Shown here one piece after another: positions 15,216 through 23,185 of a DNA stretch of 43,433 nt. Source of the stretch: Acidimicrobiia bacterium (GTDB lineage Bacteria > Actinomycetota > Acidimicrobiia > Acidimicrobiales > Bin134); the NCBI GenBank assembly GCA_022825005.1, contig JAJDYU010000039.1, positions 1 to 43,433 on the forward strand, given 5' to 3'. Each line of letters begins with the position of its first letter. Position 1 is the stretch's first letter. The position numbers were made by a program, and so were the translations under genes. Below the pieces are notes generated by a model. It ran no database searches and was not told the DNA's origin. It worked only from the letters and a program-made list of their open reading frames with translations.

Positions 15216-15245
15216 GTGTACGTCCGATCAGTGCACGTCCAACCA
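15216..15245 (+). repeat. 15-bp tandem repeat in the importer leader
   Basis: GTGTACGTCCGATCA is followed directly by GTGCACGTCCAACCA, 12 of 15 identical. It lies between the candidate promoter and the ribosome-binding site, where a regulator bound to tandem sites could repress. No regulator gene is visible nearby. Confidence 0.4.
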
Positions 15246-15260
15246 AGTGGAGGGGTTTCC

Positions 15261-16703
15261 ATGTCCAAGCTCTTGAAAGTTCTGGCGCTGCTGTTCGCGG
15301 TAGCCCTGATTGCCGCCGCATGCGGCAACGACGATGACGACGACGGCGGCGCTGCGCCCGCCCCGGCAGCCACCGAAGCGCCCGCTCCGGCCCCGGCCGA
15401 AGATGACGACATGGCTGAAGAAGACGACATGGCCGAAGAGGACATGGCCGACGAAGAAGACGACATGGCCGACGAAATGCCTGGTGTGGTCGAGGAAGAA
15501 GAAGAGGACATGGCCGAAGAGGACATGGCCGAAGAAGAGATGGTTGACACCTGTGGCGCCAACACCGACGGCGACGTGCGCGGCGTTGACAAGGAGAACG
15601 GTGTGATCACCATCGGAACGTCCCAGCCGTTCACCGGCCGGGCCGCAGTGGCTGGCGAAGGCCTGCTGGGCGGTATCCAGATGGCAGTTGACGAGATCAA
15701 CGCTGCTGGCGGAATCGACGGCTGCACCTTCGAGTTGGCTTGGGAGGATGACCGCTTCGAGATCGAGCAGATGGTCACCAACGTCCGCAAGTTGATCGAG
15801 CAGGACAATGTGTGGGCCTTTGTGGGCACTGCGGGCTCGCAAGCCATCCCGTCCACTTATCCCGACATCGAAGCTGCTGGCACCCCGCTGTGGGGTCCGG
15901 TATCGCCTGCCGACCAGGACATCCAAGAGGTGTACCTCACCAACCCAACCCGCACCGAGCAGGGCCGAATCTGCATCGACTACTTCGCTGAGCAGGGCGT
16001 GACCAAGGTGGCGGCCATCGGCCAGGACAACGAACTCGGTGTAGAAGCGTTCAATGCCATCGACATGCAGGCTCCCGTTCACGGCATGGAGATCACCACC
16101 AAGGAAGAGGTCGAGGTGCTCTCCGACGTGGTTGGCCCTGCCGTGCTGGCGGTTATCGACTCTGGTGCCGAGGCGGTGTTAACCGCTTTGGACAACGCTC
16201 AGAACGGTTTGGTGCTCGACCAATTCCATGAGGCTGGCTTTGATGCCTTCGTTTGCTCCGATGCCGGATCCTCCGGCGCTGGTGGTCAAAACACAGTGGG
16301 GCTGGCCAACCCAGAGGCTGCTGACGGCTACCTCGGTGCCCTTCAGGTGGCATTGCACGAAGGCGACCACCCATTTGTCGAGCACTGGCGCGGTCTGTGG
16401 GACGCCTACGACGGCCCCGGCAAAGAGGGCGGCGCCCCCAACTTCAGCCTCCAGACCTACTCGATCACCACCTCGTTCTTTACGCTGTTCGACCGCTTGG
16501 ACGGCGACTACTCCTATGAGAACTTCCACGCCATCGCTGAGGCGTTGGCAAATGACCCGATTCTGGTACCTTCCATTCCGCCAGTGGCCTGCGGGCCGCT
16601 GCCCGGCGGGCATAGCTGCGCATCCGGCGCGGGCGTGGCTCAGTACGACGCGGCCACGGAGTCCTGGAGTCAGGTTCGTAGCTTCCAGCAGCCGGCCAGC
16701 TAA
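15261..16703 (+). CDS. Branched-chain-type ABC transporter substrate-binding lipoprotein
   Basis: 480 residues. A lipoprotein signal (hydrophobic run ending IAAAC, Cys21) is followed by a low-complexity acidic tract (about 22-95, repeats of EEDMA/DDMA) and then a type I periplasmic-binding domain ('GVITIGTSQPFTGRAAVAGEGLLGGIQMAVDEINAAGG'). ATG 15261 has GGAGGGG close upstream; a 15-codon extension to 15216 is rejected. It heads an operon with two permeases, two ATPases, an SDR and a VOC protein. The family imports amino acids, but also amides, aromatic acids and other carboxylates. Catabolic neighbours favour a non-amino-acid ligand here. Confidence 0.93.
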   Translation: MSKLLKVLALLFAVALIAAACGNDDDDDGGAAPAPAATEAPAPAPAEDDDMAEEDDMAEEDMADEEDDMADEMPGVVEEEEEDMAEEDMAEEEMVDTCGANTDGDVRGVDKENGVITIGTSQPFTGRAAVAGEGLLGGIQMAVDEINAAGGIDGCTFELAWEDDRFEIEQMVTNVRKLIEQDNVWAFVGTAGSQAIPSTYPDIEAAGTPLWGPVSPADQDIQEVYLTNPTRTEQGRICIDYFAEQGVTKVAAIGQDNELGVEAFNAIDMQAPVHGMEITTKEEVEVLSDVVGPAVLAVIDSGAEAVLTALDNAQNGLVLDQFHEAGFDAFVCSDAGSSGAGGQNTVGLANPEAADGYLGALQVALHEGDHPFVEHWRGLWDAYDGPGKEGGAPNFSLQTYSITTSFFTLFDRLDGDYSYENFHAIAEALANDPILVPSIPPVACGPLPGGHSCASGAGVAQYDAATESWSQVRSFQQPAS

Positions 16704-16713
16704 TTCGATTGTT

Positions 16714-16745
16714 GGTCCGGGGCCGGTGAGCGCCGGCCCCGGACC
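16714..16745 (+). promoter_or_regulatory. Strong intercistronic hairpin
   Basis: A perfect 13-bp GC stem (GGTCCGGGGCCGG with CCGGCCCCGGACC) and six-nt loop TGAGCG, extendable imperfectly outward. No U-tract follows, so it looks like an mRNA-stabilising or partial-attenuation hairpin that raises binding protein over permease rather than a full terminator. Confidence 0.6.
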
Positions 16746-16767
16746 GAACAAATCGGGGGGATAACAG

Positions 16768-17865
16768 GTGGATCAACTCCTCCAGCAAATCGTGGTTGGC
16801 TTGGAGGCCGGCTCGAGCTACGGCCTCATCGGCTTGGCCATTGTGGTCATCATGAAGTCGACCGACGTGCCCAACTTCGCGACCGCGGAGATGGGCCTGG
16901 TGGCCGCCTACATGGGTTGGTTCCTGTCCACCGATCCCGAAAAGGGTGGCGTGGGCTGGCCGTTCTGGCTGGCCATCGTGGTTGCCTTGGCTTTTGCCGG
17001 AGTGTTTGGGGCCATAACCCAGTTCTTCTTGGTCCGTCCATTGACCGGCCTGTCAACCCAGCCCTTGGCGACGTTCTCCGCTCTGGGTCTCGGCTACATC
17101 AGCATTGACTTCCTGAACAATGAGGGACTTCCCACTTTCCTGGACTGGTTCCCCGTTACCAGTGAGGGATTCCCCCTAGCGGTGGCGGTGATCCTGGCCA
17201 TCATCACCGCGGTATTGACCTACCTGATGATGCGCTACTGGGTTAAGCCCCTCAGCAAAGTGGACCACTTCCCACTTCTGCTTCTGACCATCGGCTTGAC
17301 GTTTGCGCTGGGCTCTTTGATCGAAAACCTGTGGGGAGCTACCCCGCAGCGCTTCGACGCCCCTTGGTCTGGTGAGACCTTCGACATCGGCAGCACTCGG
17401 ATTGGCTGGGATCAGGTCGTCACCATCGTGGTGGGATTGGCCATCGTGGCCGGCTTGGGGCTGTTCTTCCGATCCAAGTGGGGCGTGCGAATGAGGGCCA
17501 TTGCCGAAGACGGCCCCACCGCCCGCATGCTGGGCATAAACGCCGGTTCAGTCTCGCTCATTGCCTGGGCCATCGGAATCCTCGTGGCCGGGGCGGCCAT
17601 GATCCTCAACACCAGCTCCACCGTTCTGGAGTTGGGCAGCGCAGAGGGCCTCATTCTCAAGGGGTTCATCGCCGCGGTATTGGGCGGCTTCGTGTCGATG
17701 GGCGGAACATTTGCGGGCGGTCTGCTCGTCGGATTGGGGGAGGCCTTGGCCGGCGGCCAGATATCCACCAGCCTCCAGCCAACCATCGCGCTGTTGGTGG
17801 TAGTGGTCGTGTTGTTGGTTGCTCCCGGCGGGTTCAGCCGAACCGCCCGGACTAGGGAGGTGTAG
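16768..17865 (+). CDS. Branched-chain-type ABC permease (LivH-like)
   Basis: 365 residues with about eight hydrophobic helices. It opens 'QQIVVGLEAGSSYGLIGLAIVVIMKSTDVPNFATAEMG', the LivH hallmark (small-residue helix then the N-F-A/S-x-G/A-E segment). The cytoplasmic coupling loop 'RAIAEDGPTARMLGINAGSVSLIAWAIG' is also typical. The start is GTG 16768, seven nt after a run of six G. The stop TAG abuts the start of the next permease gene. It forms the membrane channel together with that permease. Confidence 0.92.
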   Translation: MDQLLQQIVVGLEAGSSYGLIGLAIVVIMKSTDVPNFATAEMGLVAAYMGWFLSTDPEKGGVGWPFWLAIVVALAFAGVFGAITQFFLVRPLTGLSTQPLATFSALGLGYISIDFLNNEGLPTFLDWFPVTSEGFPLAVAVILAIITAVLTYLMMRYWVKPLSKVDHFPLLLLTIGLTFALGSLIENLWGATPQRFDAPWSGETFDIGSTRIGWDQVVTIVVGLAIVAGLGLFFRSKWGVRMRAIAEDGPTARMLGINAGSVSLIAWAIGILVAGAAMILNTSSTVLELGSAEGLILKGFIAAVLGGFVSMGGTFAGGLLVGLGEALAGGQISTSLQPTIALLVVVVVLLVAPGGFSRTARTREV

Positions 17866-17868
17866 GTG

Positions 17869-18972
17869 ATGACGGTTGCCACTGCCTCTCCCCGTCCTCT
17901 TTACCCCCCCAAGCCCCCCGGCCTTCGCCGGTATCGGGAGCAGTTGACCACCCTCGGGGTGTTCGTATTCCTGGCGTTTTTGCCGTGGATTCCTATTCTC
18001 GGCTGGACCGACATTTTCGACAGTGGCAACAACTTCGGTCGGGGCAACCTGGCATTTGTCTTTGCGTACGGCGCGGCTGCGGTGGGCTTCAACCTGCTGG
18101 TGGGTTATTCGGGCACCTTGGGCCTTGCGGTAGCTGGCCTCTTCGCCTTGGGGGCCTACGGCACCGCAGTGCTTTCCGCCCCCAGCGATGCCCGAGAAGC
18201 ATTGGCTGGGTACGACTGGCCCTTCTTCTTGGCTCTGCCGGTGGTGTGCATCGCCGCGGCCATCATCGGCGTGCTGGTGGGCTTCCCCGCCGCGCGGCTG
18301 AAGGGCTTCTTCTTAGCCATCGCCACATTGGCCCTCGGTGAGCTGATTGTCACCATCATCCGTCTTGACGACGACGTGTGGAGCGGGCTGAAGACCAACG
18401 GTGGTACCGGAAAGCAGGTTCCTCAGTTCCTCATCCCCGGGCTCGACCGCATCCTCAGCGTTTACATGCTTTCGCTGGGCGCACTGGTGCTGATGATGCT
18501 GGCCTACATTGTGCTGACCAACCGGCGGCTGGGCCGCACTCTCAAAGCGGTACGCGACATCGACATCGCTACGGGTCCGTTGGGCATCTCCTCCACCTAC
18601 TACAAGCTGGTTGCCTTCGGGTTGTCGGCATTCGCCGCGGCGCTGGCTGGGGCCATGTGGGCCCAGAACAGCTCGTTTGCCAACCCGCAGACTTTCCGCA
18701 CGCGGTTGCTGGTGTTCTTGCTGGTGGTACTGATTGTCGGCGGGCTGGGGCGCAAGTGGGGTCCGCTGATCGGCGCGGTGTTCTTCGTGTTCCTGCGCCA
18801 GAAGCTTCAGGACACTCAGAAGCTGCTGTTCTTGATATTGGGCATCGCATTGATTCTGGCTGTGCTCGTGCTGCCCAATGGGATTGCAGTTTTGCCCAAG
18901 CAAATTCGTGACAGCCGTTGGGTGAAAGACCTCCAGCGAAGACTGGAGTCGTTGTTGGACTTTTCGACATGA
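17869..18972 (+). CDS. Branched-chain-type ABC permease (LivM-like)
   Basis: 367 residues, hydrophobic throughout. It has the LivM signature 'GFNLLVGYSGTLGLAVAGLFALGAYGTAVL' and coupling loop 'LKAVRDIDIATGPLGISSTYYKLVAFGLSAF'. GGGAGG at 17855-17860 is eight nt from ATG 17869; a GTG at 17866 directly before it is an alternative. The stop codon overlaps the ATPase start (ATGA). A short basic C-terminal tail (RWVKDLQRRLESLLDFST) follows the last helix. Confidence 0.92.
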   Translation: MTVATASPRPLYPPKPPGLRRYREQLTTLGVFVFLAFLPWIPILGWTDIFDSGNNFGRGNLAFVFAYGAAAVGFNLLVGYSGTLGLAVAGLFALGAYGTAVLSAPSDAREALAGYDWPFFLALPVVCIAAAIIGVLVGFPAARLKGFFLAIATLALGELIVTIIRLDDDVWSGLKTNGGTGKQVPQFLIPGLDRILSVYMLSLGALVLMMLAYIVLTNRRLGRTLKAVRDIDIATGPLGISSTYYKLVAFGLSAFAAALAGAMWAQNSSFANPQTFRTRLLVFLLVVLIVGGLGRKWGPLIGAVFFVFLRQKLQDTQKLLFLILGIALILAVLVLPNGIAVLPKQIRDSRWVKDLQRRLESLLDFST

Positions 18973-19916
18973 GCGTCGTAGAAGCCTCTCCGCCGGGGGC
19001 CAATCCCACTGAAGGTGTCGCTTCGCTTGCCGTTGACGACCTGCATGTGGCGTTTGGTGGCAACCAGGTGCTCTTGGGAGTCGACCTGCAATTCGACCCC
19101 GGTTTCAACGGGCTCATCGGACCCAACGGGGCGGGGAAGACCACTGTTTTCAACGTCGTCTCCGGCTACGTTCGCAGAAGCCAGGGCGCCGTTCGCCTCC
19201 ACGGTGAGGATGTGCTGCACATGTCCCGCACCCAGCGGGTGAAGGCGGGCATCGGGCGCACTTTTCAGGCGCCGCGGCTGATTCTCGACGCCACGGTGAT
19301 GGAGAACACCCTTTTGGGCCGTCACCACCTGTTCCGTTGGGGGCACTTTGCCGAGTTGTTGCTGTTGCCGCAGCAGCGCCGGGAGGAGACCGAGGCCCGC
19401 CAGATTTGCATGGACATGCTTGACCGCTTCGGTTTGGCCGACTTGGCCCACGAGGAGGCCGGGGCGCTGTCGTTGGGCTCGCAGAAGCTGGTGGAGGTGG
19501 CTCGGGCGTTGGTGGCCGACCCCACTGTGGTCTTGCTTGATGAGCCCGCCGCTGGACTTGGGGCCGACGACGTGACGGTGCTCCTGCGGGGTTTGCGCCA
19601 GCTCCAGGCTGAGCGCGACCTGTGCGTGATCATCATCGAGCACGATCTTCAACTGGTGACCAGCCTTTGCCCCAAGATCAGCGTGTTGCACTTCGGCGAG
19701 ATCATCTCTGAGGGCAGCCCCGAGCACGTAACCACCGATCCCGCGGTGATCGAGGCCTATCTGGGCCATGGTTTCGAGGCTGAGGAAGGCGGCGATATCC
19801 ACGAGGTGGAGGGGCCGCTGTCGGAGCACCATCACATCGACCACGTCGAAGAGGAGAGCACCCTGGAAGAGGTGTGGACCGAAGACGACGCCCCCGAGCA
19901 GGAAGAGCCGTCGTGA
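18969..19916 (+). CDS. Branched-chain-type ABC ATPase (LivG-like)
   Basis: 315 residues, longer than usual. It shows Walker A GPNGAGKTT, the signature region LSLGSQ, Walker B VVLLDEPAAG and the switch His in IIEHDLQLV. After the normal end ('EAYLGHGFEAEEG') there is an unusual tail of about 50 residues rich in Glu, Asp and His. ATG 18969 overlaps the preceding stop (ATGA); upstream in-frame extension to 18918 is rejected. It energises the importer together with the ATPase that follows. Confidence 0.92.
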   Translation: MSVVEASPPGANPTEGVASLAVDDLHVAFGGNQVLLGVDLQFDPGFNGLIGPNGAGKTTVFNVVSGYVRRSQGAVRLHGEDVLHMSRTQRVKAGIGRTFQAPRLILDATVMENTLLGRHHLFRWGHFAELLLLPQQRREETEARQICMDMLDRFGLADLAHEEAGALSLGSQKLVEVARALVADPTVVLLDEPAAGLGADDVTVLLRGLRQLQAERDLCVIIIEHDLQLVTSLCPKISVLHFGEIISEGSPEHVTTDPAVIEAYLGHGFEAEEGGDIHEVEGPLSEHHHIDHVEEESTLEEVWTEDDAPEQEEPS

Positions 19917-20626
19917 TGCTGCTCGAAATCAACGATCTGGTATCGGGCTACGGCCGACTCGAAGTGCTCCACGGCGTATCGCTGTCGGTGGAAGAGGGCG
20001 AGATCGTGTCGGTGCTGGGGGCCAACGGAGCGGGCAAGACCACCCTGCTGCGGGCCATTTCCGGCGTGCTCGACACCTGGTCGGGTTCGGTGGTGCTCAA
20101 TGGGGAGAACTTGGGCAGCCTGGCCATCGAGCGCCGGGCCATGCGGGGCCTCGGCCACCTGCCCGAGGGTCGGGGGATCTTCCAGAACCTGTCAGTCAAA
20201 GAGAACATGGAGTTGGGCCTTGGGCTCCGCTCTGACGGTGCGGCGGCAATTCGCCGTGACCGCGACCGCCTCTTGGACCTGTTGCCCGCGCTGGCCGAGA
20301 AGATCGGCGAGCAGGCCTCATCGCTGTCGGGCGGACAGCAGCAGATGCTGGCTCTGGCCCGGGCCATGATTACCCGGCCCAAGCTGCTGATGATCGACGA
20401 GTTGTCTTTTGGCCTGGCCCCGAACCTGGTGGACCAGCTGTTTGAGCTAGTGGTGGACTTGCGAGACGAAGGCGGCACGACCTTTTTGCTGGTGGAGCAG
20501 AATGCCGGGGTGCTGGAGGTTTCCGACCGCACCTACGTGCTGCGCACCGGCAACAACGACATCAGCGGGCCGTCGGCCGAACTCCGGGCCTCCCACGATC
20601 TGGTGCGTTCATATCTCGGCCACTGA
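19916..20626 (+). CDS. Branched-chain-type ABC ATPase (LivF-like)
   Basis: 236 residues, usual LivF length. Walker A GANGAGKTT, signature LSGGQQQM and Walker B LLMIDELSFGLAP are present; the common form is DEPSLGLAP, so this D-E-L-S is a minor variant. 'LPEGRGIF' and 'LLVEQNAGVLEVSDRTYVLRTG' are characteristic. ATG 19916 shares its A with the preceding TGA, and AGGAAGAG lies upstream. An SDR starts five nt after its stop, so the operon continues beyond the transporter. Confidence 0.92.
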   Translation: MLLEINDLVSGYGRLEVLHGVSLSVEEGEIVSVLGANGAGKTTLLRAISGVLDTWSGSVVLNGENLGSLAIERRAMRGLGHLPEGRGIFQNLSVKENMELGLGLRSDGAAAIRRDRDRLLDLLPALAEKIGEQASSLSGGQQQMLALARAMITRPKLLMIDELSFGLAPNLVDQLFELVVDLRDEGGTTFLLVEQNAGVLEVSDRTYVLRTGNNDISGPSAELRASHDLVRSYLGH

Positions 20627-20631
20627 CGCTG

Positions 20632-21318
20632 ATGCCGGGTCGGGTTCTGGTAACCGGCGGGGCTTCGGGGATTGGGGCTGAGACTTGTCGGGTGCTGGTG
20701 GGCGAGGGTTGGACTGTGGTGGCTGGCGACGTCACCTCCTCTGAAGGTGTGGTCTCTCTGGATGTGACCGACGAGGCGGCCTGGGATCGGGTGTTCGACG
20801 ACGCAGGGCCGCTGACTGGGTTGGTCAACTGTGCCGGCATCCGCAGCCGCAGTCCGATCGTCGACACCGATCTGGATGACTTTGAGCGCCACCTGCGAGT
20901 CAACGTGGTGGGCACCTGGCTGGGTATTCGGGGGTTTCTGCGCCGTCATCTGGCTGGTACTCAGGGAGCTATCGTCAACGTTTCGTCGGTGAACGCAGAG
21001 ATCGCGGTGCCCGATCAGGCCCACTATGTGGCCTCCAAGGGGGCGGTATCGGCGCTCACTCGGGCGGCTGCGGTGGAGGCGGCGCCGTTGGGGGTGCGGG
21101 TCAACGCGGTGGCGCCGGGGCCGGTGCGCACGCCCATGACGGCAGAGCGGCTGGGCAACCCGGAGCAGGCCGCCTGGTTGGACGCCCGAGTGCCGATGGG
21201 CCGGGTGGCCGAGCCCGCCGAGATCGCCGAGGTGATCTCGTTTCTGCTCAGCGACAAAGCGTCGTACATAACCGGCGAAGTTCTATTCACCGACGGAGGG
21301 TGGCACGGAAATGCCTGA
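20632..21318 (+). CDS. Short-chain dehydrogenase/reductase in the importer operon
   Basis: 228 residues, a compact SDR. VTGGASGIG is near the start, an Asp follows the second strand (VAGDV), NCAG replaces NNAG, and the active site has VNVSSVNA and HYVASK. It ends with the usual 'YITGEVLFTDGG'. It sits between the last ATPase (5 nt) and the VOC gene, whose ATG overlaps its 3' end by eight nt, so it is probably co-translated with the importer. A role in oxidising the imported compound or its first metabolite is inferred. Confidence 0.9.
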   Translation: MPGRVLVTGGASGIGAETCRVLVGEGWTVVAGDVTSSEGVVSLDVTDEAAWDRVFDDAGPLTGLVNCAGIRSRSPIVDTDLDDFERHLRVNVVGTWLGIRGFLRRHLAGTQGAIVNVSSVNAEIAVPDQAHYVASKGAVSALTRAAAVEAAPLGVRVNAVAPGPVRTPMTAERLGNPEQAAWLDARVPMGRVAEPAEIAEVISFLLSDKASYITGEVLFTDGGWHGNA

Positions 21319-21826
21319 TTCAACATCCCAATCGCGGGCGGGGCTGGTGCCCCTCGACGACTTCTACCACTTCGGCGTCGTGGTCACCGACCTCGATGCG
21401 GCCATGGCCGAGTGGACCGCCATCCACGGATTTGAATGGGGGCCCGTCCAGAATCGGGAGTTCATGGTCCGCCAGCCCAACGGGCTGGTGCTGGCCGAGT
21501 TCCAGTTCACCTACTCCACTGCCGGGCCGCCCCACATCGAGCTCATCACCGGCACCTCGGGAACCGTGTGGGACCCCTGCACCGCTGGCGGAGTCCATCA
21601 CCTGGGCTACTGGAGCCACGATTTGGTGGCCGACGCCCAACGCCTGGCCGACGCCGGCTATGAGCCGCTGGCCTCCTATGAGGCTTCCGACGGTCGTCCG
21701 CTGGGCTTCACCTACCACTGGCTGCCAACCACCGGCCTGCGAGTGGAATTGGTGGACGCAAACCGCCGCCAAGACTTCCTGAATTGGCTGGCCGGCGCCG
21801 ACTTCCCCGCCGCCACCGACCGCTAA
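21311..21826 (+). CDS. VOC-family (glyoxalase/bleomycin-resistance fold) protein
   Basis: 171 residues with paired beta-alpha-beta-beta-beta modules. Candidate metal ligands are in FYHFGVVV, HIELITG, HHLGYWSHD and GLRVELVD. These metalloenzymes act as lyases, dioxygenases or epimerases on small oxygenated substrates. Its start overlaps the SDR stop. It resembles the VOC protein at 41706 (HMGYWTEDL, TTGLRIELID), suggesting related substrates in both places. Confidence 0.88.
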   Translation: MPDSTSQSRAGLVPLDDFYHFGVVVTDLDAAMAEWTAIHGFEWGPVQNREFMVRQPNGLVLAEFQFTYSTAGPPHIELITGTSGTVWDPCTAGGVHHLGYWSHDLVADAQRLADAGYEPLASYEASDGRPLGFTYHWLPTTGLRVELVDANRRQDFLNWLAGADFPAATDR

Positions 21827-21856
21827 TCGGCGAACCGCCGTTAGCCTAAGAGTGCG

Positions 21857-23185
21857 ATGGAAACATTCGATGTAGTCGTCGTAGGAGGCGGGCCTGGAGG
21901 GTCGGCCGCCGCTTTAGCCGCCGCTCGCAGCGGCGCCTCGGTGGTCCTTTTGGAGGCCGACAAGCAACTCGGCGGCAACGCCGCCCGTTCCACCGGATAT
22001 GTGGCATTCGCCGACTTCGACATGCAGGCCGGCAACGGGACCGACGACAGCCCCGAGCAGTACTTGGCCGACATGCAGGCTGAGATCGACCGCCAAAAGC
22101 ACCGCTACGGGCTGATATTCGACGTGGACTTGGCTCGGCGCTACGCCGAGGACTCGGCGGAGACATACCGGGAGCTCATCGAGTTGGGCTTTGGGTTCGA
22201 CCGCTTCCTGCCCCGGCCGGTGCAGCACACCGTGGATCGAATGGTGAGCGTGGCCGACACCGCGATGTTCACCGAGTGCTTCGAGTCGGCCTTGGCTGAA
22301 GCCGGGGTGGAGGTTCGCTACAAGACTCGGGCTTTGCGCCTACTGAAAGATGGCGACCGGGTCTCAGGAGTGGCCTCCGATACTCGTCGGCGCTTTGGGG
22401 CGGCCAATGGGGTCATCTTGGCCGCAGGCGGCTATCAGGCCAACTCGGACCTGCGTTCCCGGTTCCAACCCGAGGCCAAGGCGTCCACCCCCTACCTGGG
22501 CAGCGAGCTTTGCCGGGGTGATGGTCACCTCATGGGTCTGGCGGTGGGGGGCGACCTGATCAACATGACCATGATCCCCCCGTTGGTCATGGTGGGATCC
22601 GCTCTGGTTGAAGATGCGATCGCCGTGAACCGCGAGGGCCATCGCTTCCACGATGAGGCCGGTCCCTATGACCACCGAGTGGCGGCCATGGAGAGCCAGC
22701 CCCACCAGCAGGCCTGGTACGTGTTCGACAACCGGATCGCCCAGGAAAAGGCCCAGTTGGTGGCAGAGATGCCCGAGTCGGCGGTGTCTGGAGCCGACGC
22801 CGCCGAGCTATCGGCGGCAATCGGGTGCGATGCCAACAGATTGTCCCAAACGCTGGGCCGCTGGAATCACACCGTGCAGTCAGGCACCGACCGCGATCCC
22901 GAATTCGGCCGGGTGATCTTCGGTGAACCCCGAACCGGCATCGTGGAGCCGCCGCTGTGGGCCGCTCCCATGGTGGTGGGCATCAACTTCCCCGCCGGAG
23001 GCTTCCGAGTGAACGCAAACATGCAGGTGCTCGACGTGTTCGGCGATGCCATTCCCGGCCTATACGCAGTGGGCGATTGTGTGGGCGGAGTCAGCCCCGC
23101 CATCGGCCTCGGCGGGGTCAAGATCACCGCCGCCCTAACCCTGGGCCGCATCGCCGGCCGGGTTGTCGCCAACGGGCAGCAGTGA
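21857..23185 (+). CDS. FAD-dependent dehydrogenase (fumarate reductase / ketosteroid-dehydrogenase fold)
   Basis: 442 residues of the FAD_binding_2 family. The dinucleotide motif GGGPGGSAA near residue 10 is followed by LLEADKQLGGNAARSTGYVAF and a C-terminal FAD segment (GLYAVGDCVGGVSPAIGLGG). The family desaturates or reduces C-C bonds in dicarboxylates, tricarballylate and 3-ketosteroids; which applies here is not clear. The stop abuts the stop of the convergent paralogue with no gap. The start ATG 21857 is 30 nt after the VOC gene. Confidence 0.88.
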   Translation: METFDVVVVGGGPGGSAAALAAARSGASVVLLEADKQLGGNAARSTGYVAFADFDMQAGNGTDDSPEQYLADMQAEIDRQKHRYGLIFDVDLARRYAEDSAETYRELIELGFGFDRFLPRPVQHTVDRMVSVADTAMFTECFESALAEAGVEVRYKTRALRLLKDGDRVSGVASDTRRRFGAANGVILAAGGYQANSDLRSRFQPEAKASTPYLGSELCRGDGHLMGLAVGGDLINMTMIPPLVMVGSALVEDAIAVNREGHRFHDEAGPYDHRVAAMESQPHQQAWYVFDNRIAQEKAQLVAEMPESAVSGADAAELSAAIGCDANRLSQTLGRWNHTVQSGTDRDPEFGRVIFGEPRTGIVEPPLWAAPMVVGINFPAGGFRVNANMQVLDVFGDAIPGLYAVGDCVGGVSPAIGLGGVKITAALTLGRIAGRVVANGQQ

